Positions 1-9,786 of a stretch of DNA of 24,285 nucleotides are shown in pieces. Under the pieces are notes generated by a model. That model saw nothing but the letters and a program-made list of their open reading frames with translations. It was not told the origin of the DNA and made no database searches. This stretch comes from Russula earlei (lineage: Eukaryota; Basidiomycota; Agaricomycetes; Russulales; Russulaceae). The stretch lies in the NCBI GenBank assembly GCA_025769875.1, contig JAGFNK010000718.1, forward strand, positions 1 through 24,285. Direction: 5' to 3'. How positions within the stretch are numbered: the stretch's first letter is position 1; every line of letters starts with the position of its first letter. The translations under genes were made by a program, and so were the position numbers.

Positions 1-1242
1 ACCTCGGCAGTTTGGCAGGCGTCTACCACGGGACACCTGGCGGAGCACTGTGTCCGCGCATGGTTCGATGATGTGACGGTGACCGAACGCAAGAGAAGAA
101 TAGTCCAAAGCACCCCACCCACCAGTTCAACCGGGCAAAAAGCAAAGCGATCGTGGGAGAAAGACGGGCGTTGACCGATTTCAAGAGACGATTGGCATAT
201 GTCGTGATGGCCCCCGTTCGGTTCGAGAGGTCGCGTCCGTATCTGGCCAGCGCGTGAGGGTGACTCACGTACCAAAGGCGAAATCTAGTAAGGAAAGGGG
301 CATATGTGGCCAATGCATCGAGGCTGCCCAGTCCAAACGAAGGTCTTTTGGTATCCATAAACGACGGAAGCGAACGTTTATACCCTGACTCTGATATCCC
401 CGCCCGCTGCATCAACTTTGAGAGGGCACACATCCGAGTTTGCGTGAGAGCGTCTATCAGGATGGCTGCATGCGCGAGCAGCGGGAGAACGACGCACGCG
501 TCTAGAGCTCAATACGATGATCATAGTCCCCAGATGTCAGCCGCATGGACGACTCTACGCACGACGCAACGCACCTGCAGGCTCGGCCTGCAATCGCTTC
601 CGCCGCGGCCACTCGGACTTGTGGAGAGCACATCAATTGAGGCCAGAGTGAGCGAGTGATTGCCTCTGGTGGGATGGCACCGTTGAAAACAGATGAGGTG
701 TGTGTGGTGTGATGGGTACCAAGAGGATTGATGTGTGCCTATGCCTTGTGACTGTCTGGAAAACACCAAACCCCCCCCCCTCCCCCGAAAAACTTCTGAT
801 ATTCTGATATTATGTGATGTCATGATGAATACTCCTCACACAAGTGACTCCAGAAAAACCTGAAGTCCAAAATTTTGGATCCAAATTTTATTGCCCAAGT
901 ATTGGTGATCACCCGGGCCACATCGTCCGGCCGGGCAGTTGAGCCGACGGCTATGTCTCACCACGTTGAAGCGTGTCGGGGACGCTTGAGTGAGTAAGAG
1001 TGGGGCTGACCGGTCAGGGAAGAGAGAGGAGAGAGGGAGAGAGGAGCAAGCGGACGCGCACGCAGTCGTTCGAGTTCAGGCAAAGGCAGATGTGGAAGTT
1101 GAAGTTGGAGGGGATTCTATTCAGTCACTAGATAGACTGTCTTACTACAGAGCAGCTAGGGGACTTTTTATATGCAGGAAGGGAATGCTAAGAGAGGCAT
1201 GTGATGAAAGGAAATGAGAAGATGAAAGGAAGTTTGAGGATT
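1..1242. other. Left flank, no confident gene
   Basis: CpG-rich sequence with open frames on both strands (minus 23-433, plus 306-659) that I cannot tie to a family. The minus frame contains a consensus-like splice donor (GTACGTGAG, around 270) and a GTATAAA box about 25 bases upstream of an internal ATG at 357, so a small minus-strand exon is possible but unproven. A C homopolymer with one T lies at about 771-786. From 1000 to 1240 the plus strand is purine-rich (GAGAGAGG runs), with a TATAAAA box on the minus strand near 1170, which could be the end of a degraded LTR. I see no RNA gene. Confidence 0.4.
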
Positions 1243-1395
1243 GGGACCAGGTGAGGCGGGCAAAGCCGTGGTGAAAGGCTTGAGACGAGAACGCATCGAG
1301 TGCACCGGAGCGTGGCATGTGCGCATGGTCAGTGGCAAGGGCTGGGCAATGCAGTTGAGATCTTGATGTCAGGCACGAGGTGGCTTGTGGTGTGC
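1243..1395 (-). repeat. Dispersed repeat, copy A (CpG-rich)
   Basis: This stretch recurs, diverged, at about 10270-10530 (copy B), 12118-12245 (copy C) and 21722-22000 (copy D). On the plus strand the shared core reads GATTGGGACCAGGTGAGGC, then GGTGAAAGGCTTGAGAC, then TGGTCAGTGGC. The minus strand of all four copies can be read as a peptide of the type SQAFHHGLDRLAWSQ, here SQAFHHGFARLTWSQS. Copy A keeps its CpGs (for example AGAACGCATCGAG) where the other copies mostly show TG or CA. It lies just outside the left end of the 7.1 kb element. Its mother element is unknown; it looks like an exon or end region of a high-copy transposon. Confidence 0.6.
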
Positions 1396-1619
1396 GATAT
1401 GGCTTTCAACGTCTCACTGACCGCAGCCGAATATATATGCAGAAAACCGCCAAGGGACTGCCCACCACCTTTGTCCTTCAATGTGATGTCATACTTGCAG
1501 TGTCACGGGTGTTGTCTTTGAGGTATATACCTCAGGGCATCACGATGCAGTAGTGTACCGCATGGCACCAAGCACAGGAGGTGCGCCTCCATTCATCAGG
1601 AAAAACCGGTCCGGTCCGT

Positions 1620-1810
1620 AGACACCGCTTAATTCTGTAGACTCCATAGACACCATAGCACAACAACATACTATGTAGTGCTCTATAGCATCGTAGTAAG
1701 TCTATATTGCTCAATGTAGTTCCAGTAGTTGATGACTATACTTATGTAGGCACAGTAGATTAAACCGAGTCTACATATCACTATGTAGGACGATCAAAAT
1801 TATGGTTGAC
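1620..1810. repeat. Left subterminal repeat zone of the Plavaka element
   Basis: Just inside the left end, short related motifs recur in both orientations: CTGTAGACTCCATAGACACC, ACTATGTAGTGCTC, CTATAGCATCGTAGTAAG, CTTATGTAGGC and CACTATGTAGGAC. The mirror zone at the right end (8420-8665) uses the same vocabulary (GGCTACATAGGC, TTATGTAGC, GCTATGTAGGC, CGCTACATAGC). Clusters of short repeats next to the termini are typical of CACTA-like elements and are thought to bind transposase; that role is inferred here. Confidence 0.65.
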
Positions 1811-1960
1811 TATGGAGATAATCGGTTTGTTACATTGCTCTATGGAGACGATCATTTTGTTACATTGCTCTATGGAGATGATCATTTTGTTACATTGCTC
1901 TATGGAGACACTCGGTTCGCTACATTGCTCTACGGAGACAGTTGGTTTTTATATTGCACT
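1811..1960 (+). repeat. Five tandem 30 bp units (minisatellite)
   Basis: Units start at 1811, 1841, 1871, 1901 and 1931. Each begins TATGGAGA (TACGGAGA in the last) and ends around TTACATTGCTC (units 1-3; CTACATTGCTC in unit 4). Units 2 and 3 differ at a single base (GACGATC against GATGATC); units 1, 4 and 5 are more diverged. The array can be translated as repeated YGDDHFVTLL, but there is no sign that it is coding. It forms the inner edge of the left subterminal region and starts from the TATGGTTGACTATGG motif that also occurs at the right end. Confidence 0.85.
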
Positions 1961-1979
1961 ATGTATCTTACTGATGTAA

Positions 1980-3040
1980 GGTGTGTTGTGAGTCCACTGG
2001 CCCGGAAACTGACGTGACTCGTATCAGCACCTTGCACCTCCCGCGCTTCAAGTTCCCTTGCTCTCGCTCTCGCCTCACCCCTTCTTTCCTCCCCACCAAC
2101 TATCGCCACTCCTTTCCCCTCTTTCTCCTTCCATCTCATGCTCCCCTTTCGACGTCATCCCCTCGCGTCGCCCACTCTACGCCCAGGAACGGCGACAATG
2201 GCTCAGTTCGATCGCCTCCGACGTCACTCGCCTCGCCGCTCAACGCCTCCCCTGTCGGTCTTGGAGTCGGAGCTCGGCTCCTCCAAGCATCGACCCTACG
2301 GCACGACATCATCGCCGTTCGCCCGCGTCTCGCCCTCCTTTGTTCTCATCCATCCCCTCTGCCACTAGTCTCCTCCACCTGCGACACTCTTCCCTTCCCC
2401 TCGTCATTATGCTCTCGCCCCTCATCAAACCCCTTTCATCAGATTCTCGCTCCTCTGCAAAATGCTATGAATCATTCTCCTCACCCCCCCCTCGCGTCTA
2501 CGCACGGACCAGTATGACGCGTTCGTCTTCATCATCACCGCTCTACCCGAGGGCTCGCTGCCCACTGCGCCTCACCCTGTCGTCATCAGTCGCGCCGCCC
2601 CGCGCTCGCGGACTCGCAGTCGGAGGAATAGGCTTTTGGTACGCTCTTGACTGATATACTGTACTGCTATGAATTCCCATCCCGTCTCGTTTACTTACTC
2701 TCCGATTTCGCTAAACACTTGCCTCGTTCCGGTTAGTGTAGAATCTCTTATGCCTCGATTCTGGTTCGCGTTCCGTCGCGACGTCATACTCACCTACTTA
2801 CTCGTCTTGTCTCGCGTCCTCTATCCCTCTGCTCTCTTGATTACCTGCTTTTCCTCTGCCTTTGCCACAGTATTTAATGACTGGTAGCTACGGTTTCGAA
2901 TGACAGTTCTGTGCAGTCTCCTGCTCCCCCTTTTTGCTCGCTTCACTAATCAACGAACACATGAACGCTGCTGGTCTGAGGGAACTTGAAGCGCGCGATG
3001 TAACTAGCCATATCCACGTTTCTATGAACTCATGGGCTAC
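1980..3040. other. Pyrimidine-rich spacer inside the Plavaka element
   Basis: Between the left subterminal repeats and the transposase stop codon lies about 1 kb that is strongly C/T-rich on the plus strand (2030-2600), with runs such as CTTTCCTCCCCACC. Overlapping plus-strand frames (1981-2517 and 2058-2654) are rich in Ser, Pro and Arg, as expected from composition alone, and match nothing I recognise. The strand bias resembles a fungal promoter or leader, but no gene start follows it in a convincing way. It probably acts as a 3' flank of the transposase gene or a subterminal spacer. Confidence 0.45.
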
Positions 3041-5974
3041 TCATCCATCATTCTCCTCGTACATTTGAAACATATTTCGATCTAGGTGCCTCCCAAGATA
3101 ATACTTTGGGATGGCTTGTATATGGTGACCTTCTTTTGTCCACGACGAGGGAACTCGGTTTGAGCTAAACTGTGGGATTAAGACACAACTTCGCCATATT
3201 CGTTTCACGCTGATCACTTCCGAGTATGGCATGTGGTTTCTAGTTGACAGGACGACTTGATGCATATGTGTTGTGGGATCCACATTGGTGAATGGACGAA
3301 ACCAATGAATGTAAGCCAATGGATGAGGGAAAGCCCCTAGGTGCTTGGGGAGTTCGAAAATAACATGAATCCGTGCCAAGCGAAGCCCTTCATTTACAAT
3401 AAATGATCATGATTCTGTTGCAAATATGAGACGTACCTTGAAACCCCTTAGATGTCTGAGGCCTATTTCCACTTTCGGTGACAAGAATTGTATCAAATTT
3501 CGATCCCGAACATTGTCCATGGCCACTGTTAGGGCGCTCGGGAAATGCATTGACACGGTATGATTCTATGTCCGAATCCATTGTTGCTGACCAGTTGATA
3601 TGAATCAGTTTGTAGATATTGAACCGGTCGTAGACATTTGGCACGGTGAAATCGACCGGGTATATCAATCTTCTGGAGGAAATCCTGCAATGTGTTGACG
3701 AAGTCCGGGGCGTTGTATTCCATCGCCAGAGTCCGAACTGAGATGTAGTGGGGTGGTTTCTTGGCAATCGAATATGTAATGAAACGCGCGGTCATATTTG
3801 TAGATTCCGACTCCGGGGATGATGTTTTAAGGGACCATGCTAAGAATTGTTTATTGATAAACATAGCTTCCTGGCGTTGAATCCACCGAGCCATTTGCAT
3901 AATGTAATCGCGATGATTGGAGGCCTTGAAGGCACTGCTTGGCATAATCTATGTGAAGGCGTTCGGAGCTTTCCAGTGTTGAAACCGTCAGCTGAGCCCA
4001 AACGCTTAATTCCGGCCACGTAATGCTGCATTGAGTGAACTTTCGGAATATTGAAGTGCTCGCGCACTCCAAGGTCAATCAATACACGTTTGTGTGAATG
4101 GAACACCTCCAAGGCCTGTTCTATGCACAGAAGAGTTTTTGTCGTATGCCTTCGGTATCCTGCGTATGTGATGAAGTCCAACAGTGCTCGGGCTACGAGC
4201 ACCACCCGGGGATCCACGCTGCCAGAAATAACGCCCAATAGACTCCGTGACATGTCGCGATACTCCCACCCTGTCCATTTCGACACGTTAGAAACACCGT
4301 GCTTGAAGTGTTTGAGTCCCGAGTACACCGGCAGAGCTTCAAAGCATTCGTCCAAACGTTTAGCACCCATTAACTGAGCGCACCATTCCAAAAGGTGACA
4401 AAATACACCTAAAAAGAGTTGATGGAGGATATCAGGGGAAATGCACATAAAGATGTCTGTATGGGGCATGCCAGCCCAAAACGGCGAGAAGACCTTGCGC
4501 AAGCCCCATTCCGAGAACTCAGGAGGGTGATGGCCATTAGCCTCGAGATGTAACACCTGTTCCGTGTGCAACTGGGACCGTAATGGGAATAGAAATCCAT
4601 CGCCTCGGGACTTGGCAGGCACGGTACAGATCGGGCATCGATTCTCCTTGCAGCCTGCAACCAGGCATTGCTCTGGATGATCGCCCACATATGCTGCGAG
4701 GATGGGAAAGATCCGGCGGATGACACCATCCGCACAAATCAGCTTCGTTCCGTTGCTGCCAGCACTTTTCAACGGTTCCAGTATCTTCTTCAGGCATGCG
4801 TGAAAGAGTCGGTACTTTGGTATTTGTGGGTCTGAGAAGCAGGTAATCTCGCTGGTAGGGATGTAGCCTATGAGGGATACTGCGTGATTTGAAGATTTGC
4901 GGCGAACACTCTTGCTGATGTTCCCGAGGGTAAGATATAACGGGTAGGCTTGATGGCCGCCTGAGAAACCCGATAACTGCGTCTTATCGGACGCAAGGAT
5001 GACTGGGCACACGACGCCGCCTGAAGGGATTTTATCCTAATGCGACATAAGACTGATAAACCTGGGATGGTGTCTAAAACGAACGCACCTGCATTTCCCA
5101 CCACCAATCCGCAGTCCACATTTCATCATATACACGCGTGTTCCCTGTGCTGTCCTCATAGATGCGCTCCGGGACATAGGATATATATTTTTCGAACATT
5201 GGGTTTGATATAAGCTCTTCAACGCATTGTAGAGAATTTCGATACCACAATTCAAAATGATCTTGTGTCGGCTCTCCATTCTCGTCCAGTAGATCCCCAG
5301 TGAAGCTGAAGGTCTCTGTGTGCCACAGAGACCCTGCCGGAAGTGTATCGATTTTTTTGAAAAAGGAGTATGCACTTTTGTACGCGAGTTGGAAGCATTT
5401 CATCGTCTATGTATATTTTACGTTAGGACTGAGTCACCAAGTGCGTAGTTGGACTTACCAATCCCAGCTTCAGAAATTCGTCTGTTCCAGTCTTGTTGAC
5501 TCGGTTTATGAGCCAATTGACAAGCTCCCATTCGTCCGTATCTTCAAATGGCGCCCATGGAGGCAACCCTGATTTCTGTAGCGCCTCGCCTCGCTCCTGG
5601 AATGGGGTGAGAGCTGTTCCTAAATTTTCAGCAACCATGGCTGGATATGGCTCTACATAGCGCCCTGCGCGGCATTCATCAGCCGTCGACTGAGTTTCTG
5701 TGCGAGCCCTTTTTGCCGATGGCTCATTTTGCTCAAGGGAGGTTTCTAGTGGGTGATACACAGAGGATGGCTGATGGTGATCATTGTGTTCTGGGTCAAA
5801 GAAAATGCTGTGACTGAACGGCGTGGCATCTATGTAAGCATCCCGGTGGGGCAGGTCGTCGTCGGTGAGTTGTTGCCATGCCATGCTGCATTTCTCCAGC
5901 CATGAAAGATGGAGCCTGAGAGACCGTGTTGTTTTGAAGGCCTTCTTACATAGAAGGCATCTCTGGCGTGTCAT
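3041..5974 (-). pseudogene. Plavaka transposase, nearly complete, with three +1 frameshifts
   Basis: This transposase should cut and paste the surrounding element in the nucleus. Reading from 5974 down: exon 1 (5974-5459) opens with a zinc-finger-like CLLCKKAF...H...C (C6, C9, H22, C29), then an acidic low-complexity part. Exon 2 (5406-5089) gives KKIDTLP and TADWWWEMQ. Exon 3 (5036-3437) carries the family core: ILASDKTQLSGFSG, YPLYLTLGNI, RRKSSNHAVSLIGYIPT, GDHPEQCLV with CPIC, then SPDILHQL. Exon 4 (3387-3041) ends FELPKHLGAFPHPLAYIHWF...LIPQF...YYLGRHLDRNMF. Introns of 52, 52 and 49 bp have GT-AG borders. I place the start at MTRQRC just before the zinc finger; an in-frame ATG lies at 6067. 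The exons add up to about 925 codons, usual for the family. Three extra single bases (about 3973, 3936 and 3659) break the frame in exon 3. No nonsense codon was seen. Confidence 0.85.
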
Positions 5975-6184
5975 GTATTGTACCGATACGGAATGACTGC
6001 CAGTGTGCACTGGGAGCTTCAAGTTTCCTTTTTTCCATTTCCGCACTCCGCAGAATCCGTTATGCAACCATGTGACAGGATGTTGACGTTTGACGTACGC
6101 GATGCATGGCCAGGCACGAGGTAAAAAAAAACAACACGCGCACCTTGTATCGTAACCATCATCACAACCCTTTCACCCGGCTTC
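5975..6184. promoter_or_regulatory. Shared divergent promoter interval
   Basis: About 210 bp separate the transposase start (minus, 5974) from the DUF6532 start (plus, 6185), so both genes of the element must be driven from here. An A9-A10 tract lies at 6122-6131, with TTGACGTTTGACGTACGCG upstream of it, containing two GACGT motifs. I see no clear TATA box for either gene. If the transposase instead starts at the in-frame ATG at 6067, the interval shrinks to about 115 bp. Co-expression of the two genes is an inference from this layout. Confidence 0.5.
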
Positions 6185-8291
6185 ATGGATCAACGTATAA
6201 CTCGTTCACGCCGCCCCACAACCAAAGTGCAGGTCTTGAGTAAGTAGATTCTCCTCTCATCATGATATGACACCAGCTCATGTATTGTAGTTGACGAAGA
6301 GGAGGCCCGCTAAGACAGCCAAGGCTAAGAAGGCAACAAAGAAAGCCATGAATGCGGCGAAGAGGAAGCAGAAGGAGCTGCAGCGGGAGAACGTCGGTAA
6401 GTGATTTGGATATCCTGTTTTCTTGACATTCACCGGATGTCCAGCTCCAACTCCAAAACCCACTGAACGCTCACGTCCCCCTGTTGAAGAGGATGACTCG
6501 GTATGTACAAAACTCGTTTACATTGCACAGGTATTCACGTTTGCAGATACATTTTTATGGGTCCAACCGCCCACATCTGAGTTTGCGCAACTCGGTGATA
6601 CCGCCACCTCCAATGGCGGTCGTGGTGAGACGTTCACCCCGCCGCCATCCAGAGGTGCAGGTTGCTGGGCAAACGTCAAGGAGTGAAAGTGCAGAGGACC
6701 CTATCGAACGTGACGAAAGCGATACTGACCAGGGTGTATACCCTACCGAACGTGACGACTCCCTTGAAACCTATACTGACCAGGGTGGATATGACAAGGA
6801 GGATGCCAATGGCTCGTCCCCCATTTCTTCAGGAGACGAGCCAGAACAGGTAATACCCTGGCCACGCATACGACACACATATTCGAGGAGGCCCCACAGT
6901 TCTCCTTCTCCAGAACATGGCGATCCAGAGGAAGCGACATCCCGAAAACGCCGACACTCAAATTTTGTTATCTCCCAACGCGGACGCACCAGGTCTGGCT
7001 CTCAATGCGGACACACCAGTTCTGCTGTCTCCCGACGCGGACACACCAGTTCTGTAGCCTCTCGACGCAGACGCACTAGTTCTGTTGCCTCTCAACGCGG
7101 ACGCACTAGTTCTGTCGCCTCTCAACGCGGACACACTAGCTCTGTTGTCTTCCCCCGCCAACGCCCAAACTCCCACCCCTCAGTCCATTCGTCAGACTTG
7201 GACCCTGGCCCTGCGCACAAAGTCAGGCGGGTACACTCAGTCGATGGGCGCCCAAAGGCCAAGGACTTCGGAGCGGACATCCAGGATGTCATCAGTGCTG
7301 CGATTACTCACTATCGTGCTGACCTCAGCACGATGAATAGCTATCCCGACATGGTCACTGAAACAAACTGGGCCAAGGCCGCATGGAAGGCAGGATGCAA
7401 GGAGAAGGACGTCGACATGGTTCCCAATGTGAATCATCTGCGCATAGTGAGTGAATATATACATTCTATTTGTTTAGATTATACGTGGGCCACATAGATC
7501 ACGGCGCGATCCGGCCATCTTCGCGGTGATGTCAAGACCAAGGCCAAAGACGCGGTGGCCAACGTTTTCAACTTCCAACACACATACAATCCGACCGTCA
7601 TTGCCAACCAACGCACTCGAGTGGCCGAGCTCAAGCATGATTTCACCTATGTTTATCGGGTACGTTGCCAGTCAGTGTACTAACATTTCATGTTGCGCTG
7701 TTGACCAGGGTTTCCCACAGCAAACAACAGGGCGGAGCAGGTTTTTTGAAGAGCCGTGCAATCCAAGACATAATCAACAAAGTCTGGTTCCGAAATTCAT
7801 CAAAAAGCAAGCCTGATGCCGTTATATTCCTGTGATCGATATGATCCATTCCCACTGGTTGCCATTGCGCTCACATTGTCTGCGGTGAAGTTTCCAAATG
7901 TTGCCCTTGCTAAGCCATATTTATTGAACTTATAGATGGAATGCGCCCTCGATGAATGGAGAACCGGGTCATACAGCCCTGTCGCCTTCACAGTGGCAGA
8001 CTACAAGCATGTTTTCGAGGACACACATGAGATGCTCCAAAGTTTCGACCAAGCTACGAAGGACCTTGGTATCCTGCCGGCGTTGCAGAAGGCAATATTC
8101 ACTGGTGGCTGGTCTGTATCCATCGCCTTCAAATGAACTGTGCTAATAACTTGACAGTGTCTACAGGAAAGTTTGATGCTGAAGAAGGGTCGCGCTCACA
8201 CCAGAACTCACTGTCTGAGGACGCCGTCAAGAAGGCGATCGAAGAACATCAGAATGGCGTTGACTGGAGCGACGATGAAGACGTCGAGTAG
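6185..8291 (+). CDS. DUF6532 domain protein carried by the Plavaka element (one probable frameshift)
   Basis: Eight exons can be traced: 6185-6232, 6291-6396, 6445-6500, 6547-7446, 7498-7659, 7731-7884, 7936-8104, 8158-8291 (about 575 residues). All introns are GT-AG; the first donor (GTCTTG) and the seventh (GTGGCT) are weak choices made to keep frame. The N-terminus is basic (MDQRITRSRRPTTK, then a Lys/Ala/Arg-rich, probably coiled stretch of exon 2), followed by an acidic and Ser-rich linker with six 10-residue repeats. The C-terminal half matches the DUF6532 pattern of basidiomycetes: NPTVIANQRTRVAELK, SRAIQDIINKVWF, YDPFPLVAIALTLSA, MECALDEWRTG, then an acidic end (DWSDDEDVE). One extra base near 7830 shifts frame between VIF and YDPFP. 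Its function is unknown. The context inside the element ends suggests an accessory protein of transposition. Confidence 0.72.
6972..7148 (+). repeat. In-frame 30 bp repeats coding Ser/Arg-rich decapeptides
   Basis: Six consecutive units within exon 4 of the DUF6532 gene follow the pattern S-Q/R-R-G/R-R/H-T-S-S-V-A (SVASQRGRTSSVASQRGHTS). The first unit is nine residues long. The period of 30 bases keeps the frame. The block lies in the disordered linker between the basic N-terminus and the conserved C-terminal domain. RS-like repeats of this sort are often phosphorylated or bind nucleic acid; that is inference. Confidence 0.85.
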
Positions 8292-8679
8292 TTTAAAAAT
8301 ATTAGTTAGCGTTGATGTGTGAAATATAAAATATACATTGTTTCCTGACATTTTTGTGAATGCAAGTGCCTGAGTTGTTTATCATAACAATGTTGCAATT
8401 GGTAGAACATAGGTGTGTGGTTGGCTACATAGGCTTCCGTAGCACTCCTGACTATGGTTGACTATGGGGAGAACCGTATATTTATGTTGTCGATGTAACA
8501 TTGTATGATTTATGTAGCATTGGTAAAAGAAACGTAGTCAATGGTGCTCTATATAACTCTGGCGGCGGCTATATAGAGTTTGGTGGTTGCTATGTAGGCA
8601 TGAAACCTTGATGGTTGTAAAGTTGCTACAGACGCTATGGTAGCTATATAGCGCTACATAGCATTTTCATTTTTTCCTG
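8292..8679. repeat. Right subterminal region of the Plavaka element
   Basis: After the DUF6532 stop the sequence turns AT-rich (TTTAAAAATATTAG; ATATAAAATATACATTG could serve the 3' end of the transcript). From about 8420 it carries repeated CTACATAG/CTATGTAG-like motifs, TATGGTTGACTATGG (8453-8467, the same as at 1801-1815), and GCTATATAGCGCTACATAGC close to the end at 8679. Confidence 0.65.
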
Positions 8680-9637
8680 ATGTTAGCTTGTGGCCAACCG
8701 ACACAGACCGGTCACCGTTGTCGAGAGCGCCTGAACCACTCGACCTTGATGAGATGACGTTTGAGGGTCCTTCACGCGCTCGCTCCTTTCAAGCTTGCAG
8801 ACCTAGACCCGTCGATGGATCAGTCGCATCAACACCGGAGGATCATGATGCAATGATTGCTCTAGCACCCATGATCTGGAATTCGCGGAAAGAGGGGAGG
8901 AGGGGGGGCCGTCAGAGTATAAAGCTCATGCGTGCATCTGCTGATAGTAGTACGATTCTCGCCAGCTGGTCTGACATTCCCTCCGATCGACAGGTACAGG
9001 TTACCGCAGATCTTTCTCTATTTGGTACGCCGCAGTCTTGCACGACCTTGACAAGTTTCAGTTCAAAGACCCCAACAGTCCCGCATATTCGTACATACGT
9101 AACAATGCGCACCTGCACTGTTTTTGCGATATTCTGGCTTGCCGTTGGCATAACTCCATCGTTCGCGGGGGAGCGTCATGGTGCTCATGGATGGACTGAC
9201 CCGTTGGAAAAACCCTACCCTCAGGACCCGCAGTGAGTGGCTTGCCGTTGGCATAACTCCATCGTTCGAGGGGGAGCGTCATGTTACTCATAGACGGACT
9301 TACCCGTTCGAAAAAGAAAAAAACCACCCTGGGGACCCGCAGCGGCGTCCATCATCTCAAGGGGACTGGGTGGTTTTTCCAGGGGCGATTCTACACAAAG
9401 CCTTGGTGGCGTCACCGGTGGCGTCACCCACGTTGGAGGAAAAGGATAAGCAGCTGCCGCGTGTCAGCAGAGTTGTGTCAATCGAACGCTAGTATTGATC
9501 CTTGATGTACGAGTTGGCCGAGAGCTCGGTACCCGCGCAGGGACCACTCAAGGGTACTCAAGCTACGATAGTTAATCGAGCTGAGATTCGAAATTTGTAT
9601 TGTGAGTGACTGATGTTCATTGGGTGTGTACAAGCAT
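8680..9637. other. CpG-rich flank between the two Plavaka elements
   Basis: A plus-strand frame (8688-9236) is open but has no family resemblance. In another plus frame, about 8976-9194, the reading YAAVLHDLDKFQFKDPNSPA followed by YSYIRNNAHLHCFCDIL looks protein-like and could be an exon fragment of an unrecognised gene. A 103 bp tandem duplication starts at 9136. Near 9408-9430 GGTGGCGTCACC occurs twice in tandem. I find no RNA gene or complete coding gene. Confidence 0.4.
9136..9341 (+). repeat. Tandem duplication of about 103 bp
   Basis: Copy 1 (9136-9238) and copy 2 (from 9239) both begin GGCTTGCCGTTGGCATAACT and run through GGGGGAGCGTCATG to GACCCGCAG. They have diverged by substitutions and, in the A-rich part of copy 2 (AAAAAGAAAAAAACC), by a few extra bases. 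The duplication cuts through the frame that was open in copy 1. Confidence 0.8.
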
Positions 9638-9786
9638 CAGGAAAATCACATTTTTTTTTTCAACTTTTTTGGCTTTTTGGCTTTATAATGGTCACTCCTA
9701 AAGTCAAAAGTTTGCAAAGTTCAATAGTGTCATCAAGGTGCCACATAAAGTCAAAAAAGTTGGAAAAGTTAATAAAGTTTGTAAAG

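Larger units (their letters stand above)
1597..8679. mobile_element. Plavaka-type DNA transposon, 7083 bp, both ends visible
   Basis: The ends are CAGGAAAAA at 1597-1605 and its inverse TTTTTCCTG at 8671-8679. AT precedes the left end (1595-1596) and follows the right end (8680-8681), so either the target duplication is 2 bp AT or AT belongs to the inverted repeat. Behind both ends lie subterminal arrays of CTATGTAG/CTACATAG-like motifs, and TATGGTTGACTATGG occurs at both ends in direct orientation (1801-1815 and 8453-8467). The interior holds a Plavaka transposase (minus, 3041-5974) and a DUF6532 gene (plus, 6185-8291) diverging from a common promoter. Plavaka is a CACTA-like cut-and-paste group abundant in Agaricomycetes. 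CpG content is normal and no premature stop was seen, which suggests a young copy, although both genes carry single-base frameshifts. Confidence 0.8.

Noticed and set aside
23..433. 136-codon minus-strand open frame with a TATA-like box upstream
   Set aside because: No family resemblance, no supported splicing, and an overlapping frame of similar length on the other strand. Left as part of the unassigned flank.
905..1243. Possible third LTR family sharing GATCACCCGG with 17605
   Set aside because: Similarity fades after about 12 bases and no paired ends or target duplication could be found.
1520..1533. Perfect palindrome GAGGTATATACCTC
   Set aside because: A single 14-base palindrome in a 24 kb window is expected by chance, and it has no link to a gene start.
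1811..1960. CRISPR-like array of regular 30-base repeats
   Set aside because: Units are directly adjacent with no spacers, the genome is eukaryotic, and they are an ordinary minisatellite.
2058..2654. 198-codon Ser/Pro/Arg-rich plus-strand frame inside the Plavaka element
   Set aside because: Three overlapping frames are open at once and the composition is plain C/T richness; no motif, no intron logic.
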